Position numbers and translations under genes: made by a program
Part shown: positions 9,246 to 16,175 of the stretch, piece after piece
How positions within the stretch are numbered: position 1 is the stretch's first letter
Layout of the letters: every line of letters starts with the position of its first letter
Notes under the pieces: model-generated
What the model saw: the letters and a program-made list of their open reading frames with translations, nothing else
Databases searched by the model: none
What the model was told of the DNA's origin: nothing
Source: IDS-8 sp040902105
Lineage (GTDB): Bacteria > Pseudomonadota > Gammaproteobacteria > Steroidobacterales > Woeseiaceae
Length of the DNA: 25,232 nt
Direction: 5' to 3'
NCBI GenBank assembly: GCA_040902105.1
Contig: JBBDXW010000042.1
Coordinates: 1-25,232, forward strand

Positions 9246-9708
9246 GATGGTAAGGATGACCTTGCAGCAGGGTCCAGGCACGGTAGAGCTGCTCCACAAG
9301 CAGCACGCGCGCAAGTCCGTGGGGCAGCGTCAGGCGGGACAAGGACCAGCGCACGTCGGCACGCTGTACGCAATCGGCAGACACGCCATCGGCTCCGCCA
9401 ATGACGAATGCAAGATCCCTTCCTGCCGTCTGCCAGTGGGTCAACTGTGCCGCAAGTCCGGCGCTCGTGAACTCCGTGCCGGTTTCGTCGAGGAGCACGA
9501 CCTGTTCGGACGCCTTCAGCTGACGCAACACTTTCAAGCCTTCGGCCTCGACCGCTTTGCCGGCGCCACTGTTGCCCGCGCGGTGGGCCGTCGCCACGGT
9601 ATCGAGCCGAAACCGCCACTGGCCCGGCAGGCGCTTCGCGTATTCGTCAAATGCGTCTCCGACCCAGTCAGGCTGCCGGTCACTGACCGCGATCAGCCGT
9701 ATGTGCAT
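9238..9708 (-). CDS. rlmH: 23S rRNA (pseudouridine-1915-N3) methyltransferase RlmH
   Basis: The 156-residue product is a small SPOUT-class methyltransferase. The SAM-binding knot is visible as FVIGGADGVS, and the C-terminal family signature as LSRLTLPHGLARVLLVEQLYRAW followed by HPYHRG at the very end. RlmH methylates pseudouridine 1915 in helix 69 of 23S rRNA on assembled ribosomes. The ATG at 9708 was chosen because MHIRLIAVSDRQPDWV is the normal start; AGGACA precedes it. It follows rsfS, its usual partner, but across a 92-base gap holding a long inverted repeat. Confidence 0.96.
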   Translation of the reverse strand: MHIRLIAVSDRQPDWVGDAFDEYAKRLPGQWRFRLDTVATAHRAGNSGAGKAVEAEGLKVLRQLKASEQVVLLDETGTEFTSAGLAAQLTHWQTAGRDLAFVIGGADGVSADCVQRADVRWSLSRLTLPHGLARVLLVEQLYRAWTLLQGHPYHRG

Positions 9709-9733
9709 GAATGTCCTGTCCTGCTTGGGGCTG

Positions 9734-9801
9734 GGAGTCTGCGCGGTAAAAAGTATCCTGAGCTGCATTCGCAGTAGGAATATTTCTGCCGCGCAGACTC
9801 C
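9734..9801 (-). repeat. 13-bp perfect inverted repeat with internal hairpin between rsfS and rlmH
   Basis: The arm ggagtctgcgcgg (9734-9746) is the exact reverse complement of ccgcgcagactcc (9789-9801). The 42-base interior contains a second small hairpin, ctgc (9763-9766) pairing with gcag (9771-9774). The distal arm touches the rsfS stop codon. In the minus-strand transcript this would form a stem just upstream of the rlmH ribosome site. There is no T-run, so it does not look like a Rho-independent terminator. It may be an RNA processing or attenuation element, or a degraded mobile repeat. Confidence 0.75.
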
Positions 9802-10154
9802 TATCGGTCTCTGACCGCGAGATCGCCCAGCGGCGCGAGCGACCACAGTTTTTCCAGGTTGTAGAACTCCCGGACCCGCGGCAGCATCACGTGTACGAGC
9901 GTATCCTGAAGGTCGAGCAGTATCCATTCGCTGCCTTCGGCCCCTTCGACGCCCGTTGGCTTATGCCCCGCCGCGCGCGCCTTTTCGGCGACCGCGTCTG
10001 CAAGCGCCTTGACGTGACGGTTGGACGTGCCGCTCGCCACGATCATGAAGTCGGTGACGGTCGTGAGGTTCCGTACATCCAGTTTGACGATATCTTTTGC
10101 CTTTACCTCTTCCAGTGCGCCTACGGCCAGGTCGCTCAGTTGCTCGCTATTCAT
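9801..10154 (-). CDS. rsfS: Ribosomal silencing factor RsfS
   Basis: The 117-residue protein shows the family signature VTDFMIVASGTSNRHVKALAD followed by GSEWILLDLQDTLVHVMLPRVREFYNLEKLW. RsfS binds ribosomal protein uL14 and blocks joining of the 30S and 50S subunits when nutrients are scarce. It lies between nadD and rlmH, its usual place. The ATG at 10154 is 36 bases after the nadD stop, and the length is normal. Confidence 0.97.
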   Translation of the reverse strand: MNSEQLSDLAVGALEEVKAKDIVKLDVRNLTTVTDFMIVASGTSNRHVKALADAVAEKARAAGHKPTGVEGAEGSEWILLDLQDTLVHVMLPRVREFYNLEKLWSLAPLGDLAVRDR

Positions 10155-10190
10155 TCACGGGTCCGGTCATTTGGTATCAAGTCCTATTCC

Positions 10191-10910
10191 TCATTTTGTG
10201 TGCTGTCCTGCAGCCTTACGGCCATTGTCAGTACCCGCGTCCACATTGTGCGCGGGTTTTTCGAGCTCGTCAGCGGATGACGCGTAGCAACCGCTTTGTT
10301 CGATGACGTCGCGGACGGTGTCCGGCATCAGAAATCGCGGGTCGCGGCCCGCCGCGATGAGCTCGCGAATTTCGGTCGACGAAATTTCCAGCTGGGTCAC
10401 GTCGTGAATGAATATGTGTCCTGACCGGGCCTGGTGCAGATCGCCAATGCGATGCGTGCCGCGGTCCGCCAGCAATTCTCCGAGGGGCCCCATGTCGGGC
10501 GCACGCCAGCCGGGACGATGCGCAACCACGATGTGCGAAAGTTGCAGAATCTCGCGCCAGTGGTACCACTTCGGCAGGCCCAGAAACGCGTCCATGCCGA
10601 TGATGAGCGCGAGCGGCGTGAGCGGAAATTCCGCACGCAGCGCGCTCAGTGTGTCGACCGAATAGGACGGACCTTCTCGCTGTAATTCGCGATCATCGAC
10701 GACGAACCCTTGTTGTCCCTCCGTTGCGACCCGCACCATCCTGAGGCGCAGGCCGGCATCGGCGATCGGCGAGCCGCGATGCGGTGGACTGCCGCAGGGC
10801 ATGAACCGCACTTCGCCGAAGCGCAGTGCCTGCAGCATTTCAAAAGCCGTTCGCAGATGTCCGAAATGAACAGGATCGAACGTTCCGCCAAAAATTCCCA
10901 TCGGACCCAC
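10191..10910 (-). CDS. nadD: Nicotinate-nucleotide adenylyltransferase NadD
   Basis: The 239-residue product has the nucleotidyltransferase motif GIFGGTFDPVHFGH at the start and the ISSTEIR motif near residue 180, both diagnostic of NadD, which converts nicotinate mononucleotide to deamido-NAD in NAD synthesis. Two starts are possible: GTG at 10910, with GGGAG eight bases upstream, or ATG at 10901, which would leave almost nothing before the motif. GTG is preferred. The C-terminus runs about 25 residues past the usual end as a charged tail without a recognisable motif. Confidence 0.95.
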   Translation of the reverse strand: MGPMGIFGGTFDPVHFGHLRTAFEMLQALRFGEVRFMPCGSPPHRGSPIADAGLRLRMVRVATEGQQGFVVDDRELQREGPSYSVDTLSALRAEFPLTPLALIIGMDAFLGLPKWYHWREILQLSHIVVAHRPGWRAPDMGPLGELLADRGTHRIGDLHQARSGHIFIHDVTQLEISSTEIRELIAAGRDPRFLMPDTVRDVIEQSGCYASSADELEKPAHNVDAGTDNGRKAAGQHTK

Positions 10911-10946
10911 TTTCAGGTCTCCCGAATCACGTTGAAGGCCACGTGC

Positions 10947-11966
10947 TTAAGCTGCCTTTGCCCTGGCCGTCGCCAGTCCGAACACGATTTCCGTCATCAA
11001 TTGCCACGGATCGAGCGCCATCTGGCCTTTCGCGGCAGCGTCTGCGCGGCGGGCGATCTGCAACAGCCGATAGAATTCACCCGCTGTGTGCCGCGCGACG
11101 CAGCTTCTGACAATGGCCTGCCGACTTGGCCACACCGCTGCTTTCTGCAACGCAGCGCCGAGGTCCATCCCGGACCGGATGTGGTGCGCCGCTTTCGTCA
11201 GCGTGCGCAGTTCCCGGGTGAGCGTCCACACGATGAGTACCGGCTCGACGCCTTCGGCCCTGAGCCTGCCGAGCATGCGTATCGCGCGTGCTCCCTGCCC
11301 TTCAATGGCGGCGTCGGCCAGCTTGTAGACGTCGTATCGGCTGCTGTCGGCGACTGCGTTTTCGATGTCGGCTCCGCTGACCGGTCCCTCTCCCAGCAGC
11401 AGCCGGAGTTTTTCAATTTCCTGATTCGCGGCCAGCAAATTGCCTTCGACGCGGTCGACGAGCAAACGCACGGCATCCCGGTCCGGCTGCAGGCCCAGCC
11501 TGCGCAGTCTGCCGCCGATCCATGCCGGCAGTTCGCGTGCGCTGACGGGCCATACCTGCACATGGGCACCGGCCGCCTCGATCGCCTTGACCCACTTCGA
11601 CGCGCCCGCAGTTTTGTCGAGTTTCGGCGCTTCGAGCAGGAACAGCAGGTCATCGCCGGTCCGTTGCATCAGTTCGACAATTGCAGCAGAACCGTCGCGG
11701 CCCGGTTTGCCTGTCGGCAGCCTGAGTTCGAGGATGCGCTTTTCCGCGAAGAGCGACAGGCTGCCGGCCGCCGCCGCGACCTCGTTCCAGTCAAACGTGG
11801 CGGTAACGACATGGACTTCGCGTGCGCCGAAGCCTCGCCGGCGCGCTTCCATGCGGATCGCATCCAGCGCTTCCTGGGCGAGCAGGGGCTCGTCGCCGGT
11901 GACCAGATAACAGGGTAACAGGGATTTTTTGAGCTCTGACTGGAGCTTGCCGACCGGAATTTTCAC
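10947..11966 (-). CDS. holA: DNA polymerase III delta subunit
   Basis: The 339-residue protein matches HolA in length and layout. It begins with the delta N-terminal domain (MKIPVGKLQSELKK, then YLVTGDEPLLAQEALDAIR) and ends with a helical C-terminal collar domain. Delta is the clamp-loader wrench that opens the beta sliding clamp. It is the first gene of the minus-strand housekeeping run. The usual upstream partners in gammaproteobacteria, leuS and lptE, are absent; a short intergenic gap with a dispersed-repeat relative stands there instead. Confidence 0.93.
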   Translation of the reverse strand: MKIPVGKLQSELKKSLLPCYLVTGDEPLLAQEALDAIRMEARRRGFGAREVHVVTATFDWNEVAAAAGSLSLFAEKRILELRLPTGKPGRDGSAAIVELMQRTGDDLLFLLEAPKLDKTAGASKWVKAIEAAGAHVQVWPVSARELPAWIGGRLRRLGLQPDRDAVRLLVDRVEGNLLAANQEIEKLRLLLGEGPVSGADIENAVADSSRYDVYKLADAAIEGQGARAIRMLGRLRAEGVEPVLIVWTLTRELRTLTKAAHHIRSGMDLGAALQKAAVWPSRQAIVRSCVARHTAGEFYRLLQIARRADAAAKGQMALDPWQLMTEIVFGLATARAKAA

Positions 11967-12118
11967 GCAGGAATGAAAGTCTCAAATTGCAACAGATGAT
12001 ACATCCCGCACGGAGCGCCAACCAGCTCGCATGATGCGCGAGCGGCGCAACGGTTCTGCGGAGTCTCGCCTGGGGGAGGGCTTTTCAGGATCGTATCATG
12101 CGGGCTGCGCCCGGCCAT
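11967..12118. other. Intergenic gap upstream of holA
   Basis: This gap of 152 bases lies between the convergently read end of the Trm112-like gene and the start of holA (both minus strand). It contains a short inverted repeat (gctcgc and gcgagc around 12026-12044) and the truncated dispersed-repeat relative at 12058-12110. A holA promoter is expected here, but no good -35/-10 pair was found by eye. Confidence 0.4.
12058..12110 (-). repeat. Truncated third copy of the dispersed terminal repeat
   Basis: Read on the minus strand, this segment shares a run of about 37 bases with the window-end repeats at roughly 33 positions, including the ccctccccc core and the ctccgc edge. A further degraded part (gcagcccgcatgat) resembles the gcgaagcccccatggat portion, with about nine bases missing. 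It lies nine bases from the stop of the Trm112-like gene. It supports the idea that the end repeats belong to a dispersed family. Confidence 0.6.
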
Positions 12119-12379
12119 TCATTCGGCATCCAGTTGTTCGAGGCCGATCGCCTCTGCCTCGAGCAACACCGGGATCCCGTCCCTGACCGGGTAAAGCAGC
12201 TTGCCGTCGTCCGTCACCAGGGCTTCCTTCAGCGCTGCATCCAGCTGCGAGCCCTCCCGATTCGCGACCTTGCCGCTACCAATGGCCGCATTGACCTTTT
12301 TCAGCAGCGGCGGACGCGCGAGCGACAAGCCTTTGTGCGTTACCGGGCAACAGAGAATGGCGAGAAGGCGTTTATCCAT
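12119..12379 (-). CDS. Trm112/YcaR family protein (86 aa) with degenerate zinc motif
   Basis: The ends match the YcaR/Trm112 family: MDKRLLAILCCPVTHKGL at the start, and YPVRDGIPVLLEAEA near the end. The usual family is about 60 residues; here a middle insertion of about 25 residues (around KKVNAAIGSGKVANREGS) lengthens it. The zinc motif CPxC reads CPVT, so the second cysteine is missing and metal binding is doubtful. Eukaryotic and archaeal Trm112 proteins activate methyltransferases; the bacterial role is poorly defined. The ATG at 12379 was chosen by homology. The ribosome site is weak. It is divergent from the MerC-domain gene. Confidence 0.85.
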   Translation of the reverse strand: MDKRLLAILCCPVTHKGLSLARPPLLKKVNAAIGSGKVANREGSQLDAALKEALVTDDGKLLYPVRDGIPVLLEAEAIGLEQLDAE

Positions 12380-12416
12380 AGCATTGCGATTGGGCAAGGT
12401 GTTGTTTTAAAAGCAG

Positions 12417-12445
12417 TTGCGTGTCATTTTGTTATGTTATACCAT
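12417..12445 (+). promoter_or_regulatory. Candidate sigma-70 promoter of the MerC-domain gene
   Basis: TTGCGT at 12417-12422 and TACCAT at 12440-12445 are spaced by 17 bases and would give a 5' leader of about 50 bases before the ATG at 12503. Both boxes are imperfect. The Zur-like palindrome at 12431-12448 overlaps the spacer and the -10 box, which is the geometry of a repressor site. Confidence 0.35.
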
Positions 12446-12448
12446 TTT
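12431..12448 (+). promoter_or_regulatory. Zur-like operator candidate
   Basis: The sequence gttatgttataccatttt matches about 14 of 18 positions of the palindrome gttatgttataacataac that I recall for gammaproteobacterial Zur sites. The left half is complete and the right half is degenerate. It is in the divergent region between the Trm112-like and MerC-domain genes. The call rests on recall of the consensus and on position, not on a search. Confidence 0.35.
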
Positions 12449-12502
12449 GTTTCCGGGTGGCGTGTCCACCGCGCCCAGTTCCGAGCATAACGGCTACCGA
12501 CG

Positions 12503-12919
12503 ATGGTTAACAGCGCCCTCAAACCCGCGGCAACGCTCGACCGGATTGCAGCAATGCTCTCGGGACTCTGTCTGCTGCATTGTCTGGCTCTGCCGCTCGT
12601 CATCGCGAGCCTGCCGGCCGTGAGCGAGTTCTCGAGCGGACATATTCACGCGCAAATGTTGATCGTCGCGATTCCCGTCAGCGCGGTTGCCTTGGCGTTC
12701 GGCTTCCGCCGTCATGGAAATGCATACGTGATTCTTTTCGGCGTGCTCGGCATGCTGCTGCTCATCGTCGGCGGCACGGTCGTCCACAGCTACTACGGTC
12801 TCGCCGCCGACAGGACCTTCACCATTGCCGGCGCCCTGGTCCTGGCGGTAACGCACTACTTCAACAGCCGCCAGGCGCGCCACTGCCGCGCCGGAGCGTC
12901 GCCCGACGTTCGCGCGTGA
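12503..12919 (+). CDS. MerC domain-containing membrane protein
   Basis: The 138-residue protein has four hydrophobic segments and the MerC hallmark SGLCLLHCLALPL at residues 19-31, with two Cys in the first helix. It also has histidine-rich spots (SGHIHAQ at about 46-52, and HYFNSRQARH near the end). MerC proteins import mercuric ions in mer operons. Here there is no mer context, and chromosomal MerC-domain proteins of this kind are more often linked to general metal handling. A Zur-like site upstream points to zinc as the signal. Only a weak ribosome site precedes the ATG, so the exact start is moderately certain. Confidence 0.88.
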   Translation: MVNSALKPAATLDRIAAMLSGLCLLHCLALPLVIASLPAVSEFSSGHIHAQMLIVAIPVSAVALAFGFRRHGNAYVILFGVLGMLLLIVGGTVVHSYYGLAADRTFTIAGALVLAVTHYFNSRQARHCRAGASPDVRA

Positions 12920-13005
12920 TCGGCAAGACAACAGCACGCTACGGTGTGTTAGCCGGCCGGGGCTCGCAACCGGCGGTGGGCGGTGGTACCCGCGATGGTC
13001 TGTCG

Positions 13006-13021
13006 GGCCTCCGCGGAGGCC
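13006..13021. repeat. 16-bp perfect palindrome at the yidD stop
   Basis: ggcctccgcggaggcc is a perfect 16-base palindrome whose last base is the edge of the yidD stop codon. It lies between the convergent ends of the MerC-domain gene (+) and yidD (-), so it could act as a shared transcript-end hairpin, but no T-run follows on either side and the loop would be minimal. Confidence 0.5.
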
Positions 13022-13275
13022 TAGTCGCCGTCGTGCGGCTGCGGGACGGGATCGTATCCCGAGCCGCCCCAGGGATGACAGCGGCCGATTCGCCTGACCG
13101 CGAGCCAGCCGCCCCTCAGGCCGCCGTGTCGGCGTAGCGCCTCGCTCGCATACTCGGAACAGGTCGGCTGGAAACGGCAATGGATGCCGAGAAGCGGCGA
13201 CAGGGTACGCCGATACAGCCAGACGATCCCGAGCAGCGGCCAAGCCAGCATTCTGCTAACGATGTGCCGCTTCAT
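13021..13275 (-). CDS. yidD: Membrane protein insertion efficiency factor YidD
   Basis: The 84-residue product carries the YidD core: an N-terminal helix (LAWPLLGIVWLYRRTLSPLLG), then CRFQPTCSEYASEAL with the two conserved Cys, and RIGRCHPWGGSGYDPVP at the end. YidD assists YidC in inserting inner-membrane proteins. It usually lies in the rpmH-rnpA-yidD-yidC cluster near the origin, but here it follows cysS by seven bases. The frame is open upstream into cysS; the ATG at 13275 is where the family starts. Confidence 0.93.
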   Translation of the reverse strand: MKRHIVSRMLAWPLLGIVWLYRRTLSPLLGIHCRFQPTCSEYASEALRRHGGLRGGWLAVRRIGRCHPWGGSGYDPVPQPHDGD

Positions 13276-13282
13276 GCATCGC

Positions 13283-14662
13283 TCAACCTGTCCGGCGCCA
13301 GCGCGTCCCGGAAGGACTGTCCTCGATCGAAATTCCTGTTGACGCCAGCTTGTCGCGGATCGCATCGGCGGCGGAGAAGTCGCGACTTGCGCGCGCCTGC
13401 TCGCGCTGCCGGAGCAGGTCCTCGATCTCGTCCGCTGTCAGGCGGCTGTCCCCGTTGCCTGCAAACCAGTCCTCCGCGTCGCTCTGCATGAGGCCGAGCA
13501 GGTCGGATGCGGCGTAGATTTGCAGCGCAAGCGCACGGCGCTCTGCAGGGTCCGTCGACTTGTTGAGTTGCCGTGCGAGGTTGAATGTTTCCGCCAGCGC
13601 TTTTGGCGTATTCAGGTCGTCTTCCAGCGCCGCCACCACGCCGGGAGGCGGTTCGACCTGCGATCTCTCCGAAACGCTTACGCCGATGCCTCGCACCGCG
13701 CCGTAAAGCCGGTCGAGCATTTTTCGTGCCGCGTCGACCGACTCATCGGACCAGTCGAGAGGCTGCCTGTAATGCGCACTCATCAACGCGAGGCGAATCA
13801 CTTCGCCCGGGATGACCTTGACCAGATCATGCACGAGCAGAACGTTGCCGAGCGATTTGGACATCTTGGAATTGTCGAGGCTCAGGAACCCGTTGTGCAG
13901 CCAATAGCGTGCGAAAATCGCGCCGCCATGTGCGCAGGTGCTCTGTGCCAGCTCATTTTCGTGATGTGGAAAGACCAGGTCCTGGCCGCCGCCGTGAATG
14001 TCGATGGTGCGGCCCAGGTGCTTCGCCGCCATCGCGGAACATTCGATGTGCCAGCCGGGGCGTCCGCGGCTCCAGGGGGAATCCCAGCCCGGTTGCTCCG
14101 GTGTCGACGGTTTCCACAGCACGAAGTCGTGCGGGGCCTTTTTGTAGGGGGCCACTTCGACCCGCGAGCCCGCGATCATCTCCCGCAACTCACGCTTCGA
14201 CAACTTGCCGTAGTCCCCGAAGGCCGAGACATCGAACAACACATGTTGCTGCGCTTCGTACGCAAAGCCCTTATCGAGCAGCGTCGCAATCATCTCGACC
14301 ATTTCCGCGATATGCCGGGTCGCCCGCGGTTCGATATCCGGCCGCGATACGCCAAGTGCCGCCATGTCATCGTTGTATGCGTCGCTGAAACGGGCGGTAA
14401 TTTGCTCAATCGACTCGCCGGACTCTTTCGACGCTGCGATTATTTTGTCGTCGACATCGGTAATGTTGCGGGCGAAGGTCAGTTTGTAGGTGCGCCGGAG
14501 GAGTGTCGCAAGGACGTCAAATACCACGGCCGGGCGCGCGTTGCCGATGTGAGCGTAGTTGTAGACGGTCGGACCGCACAGGTACATGGTCACGTGGCCT
14601 GGCGTCAGAGGCTCAAAGGCGATCTTTTTGCCCGTCAGGGTATCGTGCAAGTAGATTGGCAT
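13283..14662 (-). CDS. cysS: Cysteinyl-tRNA synthetase
   Basis: The 459-residue class I synthetase has its HIGH-type motif as HIGN (38-41) in CGPTVYNYAHIGNARP and KMSKS at 266-270. The zinc ligands C29, C208, H233 and E237 that sense the cysteine thiol are all present. It charges tRNA-Cys with cysteine in the cytoplasm. The frame extends 13 codons further upstream, but MPIYLHDTLTGKK is the normal start. It is the head of a cysS-yidD unit, divergent from hisI. Confidence 0.97.
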   Translation of the reverse strand: MPIYLHDTLTGKKIAFEPLTPGHVTMYLCGPTVYNYAHIGNARPAVVFDVLATLLRRTYKLTFARNITDVDDKIIAASKESGESIEQITARFSDAYNDDMAALGVSRPDIEPRATRHIAEMVEMIATLLDKGFAYEAQQHVLFDVSAFGDYGKLSKRELREMIAGSRVEVAPYKKAPHDFVLWKPSTPEQPGWDSPWSRGRPGWHIECSAMAAKHLGRTIDIHGGGQDLVFPHHENELAQSTCAHGGAIFARYWLHNGFLSLDNSKMSKSLGNVLLVHDLVKVIPGEVIRLALMSAHYRQPLDWSDESVDAARKMLDRLYGAVRGIGVSVSERSQVEPPPGVVAALEDDLNTPKALAETFNLARQLNKSTDPAERRALALQIYAASDLLGLMQSDAEDWFAGNGDSRLTADEIEDLLRQREQARASRDFSAADAIRDKLASTGISIEDSPSGTRWRRTG

Positions 14663-14773
14663 AGCAGCCTGGTCGCGGAAACGGTATGTGCAGGTCAACA
14701 CACAATGATAACAACATCGCCACTCCGGGTAGCCGCTTCTTACGGATTTTCGGGCTGCTCCGGCACGGTGACT

Positions 14774-14779
14774 TATAAT
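14774..14779 (+). promoter_or_regulatory. Consensus -10 box upstream of hisI
   Basis: A perfect TATAAT lies 45 bases upstream of the hisI ATG. No good -35 hexamer stands 16-18 bases before it, so the site may be an activator-dependent promoter or chance. A ribosome site, AGGAGCG, is present just before the hisI start. Confidence 0.4.
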
Positions 14780-14823
14780 GTCGTCCCGGCCTCGGCCGGC
14801 AAGGCAGACCGCAGGAGCGAACG

Positions 14824-15306
14824 ATGTCCGACGAGTCGATTCAGTTTCATGCCCGCGAATCCATCGAGCAGGTGGAGGAAGGCTCCGAACTCGCGCCTAA
14901 ATTCGACCATCGGGGATTGATCGCGGCCGTTACGACCGACGCAAGCTCCGGCGAATTGCTGATGCAGGGATACATGAACGCCGATGCGCTCAGGCTGACG
15001 ATCACGACCGGCGAAGCGCATTATTTCAGCCGCAGCAGGCATTGCATCTGGCGCAAAGGGGCTACCAGCGGCTTCGTGCAGAAGGTGCGGGAACTGCTGA
15101 TCGACGACGACCAGGATTGCGTATGGCTCAAGGTATCGGTGGAAGGCGGCGCAAGCTGCCACGTCGGTTACCGGTCCTGTTTCTACCGCCGCATAGCGGT
15201 TGGCGGGGAACAACGGACGCCGGGCAGGCTCGAGTTCGTCGATACTGACAAAGCGTTCGACCCCGATGAGGTCTACGGCGACGCCGCAAATCCGACGATT
15301 CTTTAG
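14824..15306 (+). CDS. hisI: Phosphoribosyl-AMP cyclohydrolase, stand-alone HisI
   Basis: The 160-residue enzyme opens the purine ring of phosphoribosyl-AMP in histidine synthesis. The family core is visible: GEAHYFSRSRHCIWRKGATSG, then the metal-binding aspartates in IDDDQDC, then the zinc cysteines in GGASCHVGYRSCFYR. It is a single-domain HisI, not the HisIE fusion of enterobacteria, and no other his gene is nearby. A leader of about 25 residues and a C-terminal tail of about 30 residues flank the catalytic core. The ATG at 14824 has a clear AGGAGCG site upstream. Confidence 0.95.
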   Translation: MSDESIQFHARESIEQVEEGSELAPKFDHRGLIAAVTTDASSGELLMQGYMNADALRLTITTGEAHYFSRSRHCIWRKGATSGFVQKVRELLIDDDQDCVWLKVSVEGGASCHVGYRSCFYRRIAVGGEQRTPGRLEFVDTDKAFDPDEVYGDAANPTIL

Positions 15307-15358
15307 GTCGATTTGGGTGGCACTTGCTTAAGCTCCGCACGAAAAGGCCGCCGACAGA

Positions 15359-16057
15359 TCAGAACCGTCCTTCCGATTTCGGTTGACGCCCGGCGCGGCG
15401 CCTTGCCACTGCGGGCTGCGGCTCGCGCGTCGCGATTGCGCGTACCTGGAACACGTATTCGATCGTGCCGACGAGCCATAAAAAATAGCCCAGAAGTTCG
15501 ATGAATTCTTCTAACGCGAGTTTGATGATCCGCAGATAGTCGTCGCCGAGAATTGCCATCCACAGGGGCTCGTGGCCTATCAGTCGCACGAATGCAAACT
15601 GAACGATCGCGCCGGCAAACAGGAGCGTAAGCCCCGGCGACGGCCACAGGCGCAGCCAGGCGATGCGAAATCGTCGCCGGTGCCGGTAGGTATAGGTGAT
15701 GATCAGCGCCGCGACGATCGCCATCACGACCTGCCAGAAGTTATCCGCCACGTATCGGTCGAGAAAGTAATCCTGTTCGCGGATCAGGAATGCAAGAGCC
15801 AGTCCGCCGAACGTAAACGCGATCGGTCGCTGCGACGGGTAATACTTTGCGACCCAGGCATAGAGCAATCCGCAGGCAATCAGCATCACCGGCTGAACAA
15901 ATTCCAGGGGTGAATACTCGCTGGTTCCCAGCGTATCGCCCGGATGCGTGAAGACCTGCAGCTTCAGGCTCCCGGGTGAATTGATTTCAATCTTCGTTAA
16001 CAGCCACGTGGCGACCGCAATGCCAACGAAGTAAATGATATAGCGAGCGAGTGCCAT
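15359..16057 (-). CDS. Integral membrane protein of unknown function (232 aa)
   Basis: The product has about six predicted helices. It starts MALARYIIYFVGIAVATWLL, has charged periplasmic or cytoplasmic loops such as IREQDYFLDRYVADNFW, and ends in a basic tail (ARRRAGRQPKSEGRF). I do not recognise a named family. The ATG at 16057 has GAGGG six bases upstream, which decides the start over an open extension to 16147. It lies downstream of the response-regulator gene by 117 bases in the same direction. A TATAGT-like box 30 bases before the ATG could give it its own promoter. It converges with hisI. Confidence 0.8.
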   Translation of the reverse strand: MALARYIIYFVGIAVATWLLTKIEINSPGSLKLQVFTHPGDTLGTSEYSPLEFVQPVMLIACGLLYAWVAKYYPSQRPIAFTFGGLALAFLIREQDYFLDRYVADNFWQVVMAIVAALIITYTYRHRRRFRIAWLRLWPSPGLTLLFAGAIVQFAFVRLIGHEPLWMAILGDDYLRIIKLALEEFIELLGYFLWLVGTIEYVFQVRAIATREPQPAVARRRAGRQPKSEGRF

Positions 16058-16149
16058 GCGCCGCCCTCGACAACCGGGACCGAGTACTATAACGGGATTC
16101 CTGCGCGAGTTCGCCCGGTTTGCCAGCCGGGAGAGTCGACCAGACATCG

Positions 16150-16175
16150 AACCGGCGGTCGTGTGCCTGCCGGTT
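16150..16175 (-). terminator. Short inverted repeat at the end of the response-regulator gene
   Basis: The heptamer aaccggc (16150-16156) pairs with gccggtt (16169-16175), with a 12-base loop, overlapping the response-regulator stop. No T-run follows on the minus strand, so it is only a possible transcript-end or processing hairpin for the sulfate cluster. Confidence 0.3.

Noticed and set aside
10710..11918. Plus-strand open frame (402 codons) opposite nadD and holA
   Set aside because: It spans two clear minus-strand genes and their junction, and shows no motif.
12503..12919. Mercury-resistance operon
   Set aside because: Only a MerC-domain protein is present. There is no merR, merT, merP or merA in the window.
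13520..14920. Long plus-strand open frame (466 codons) opposite cysS
   Set aside because: It is fully antisense to cysS, whose motifs are intact. GC-rich genes often leave open antisense frames, and the translation has no recognisable domain.
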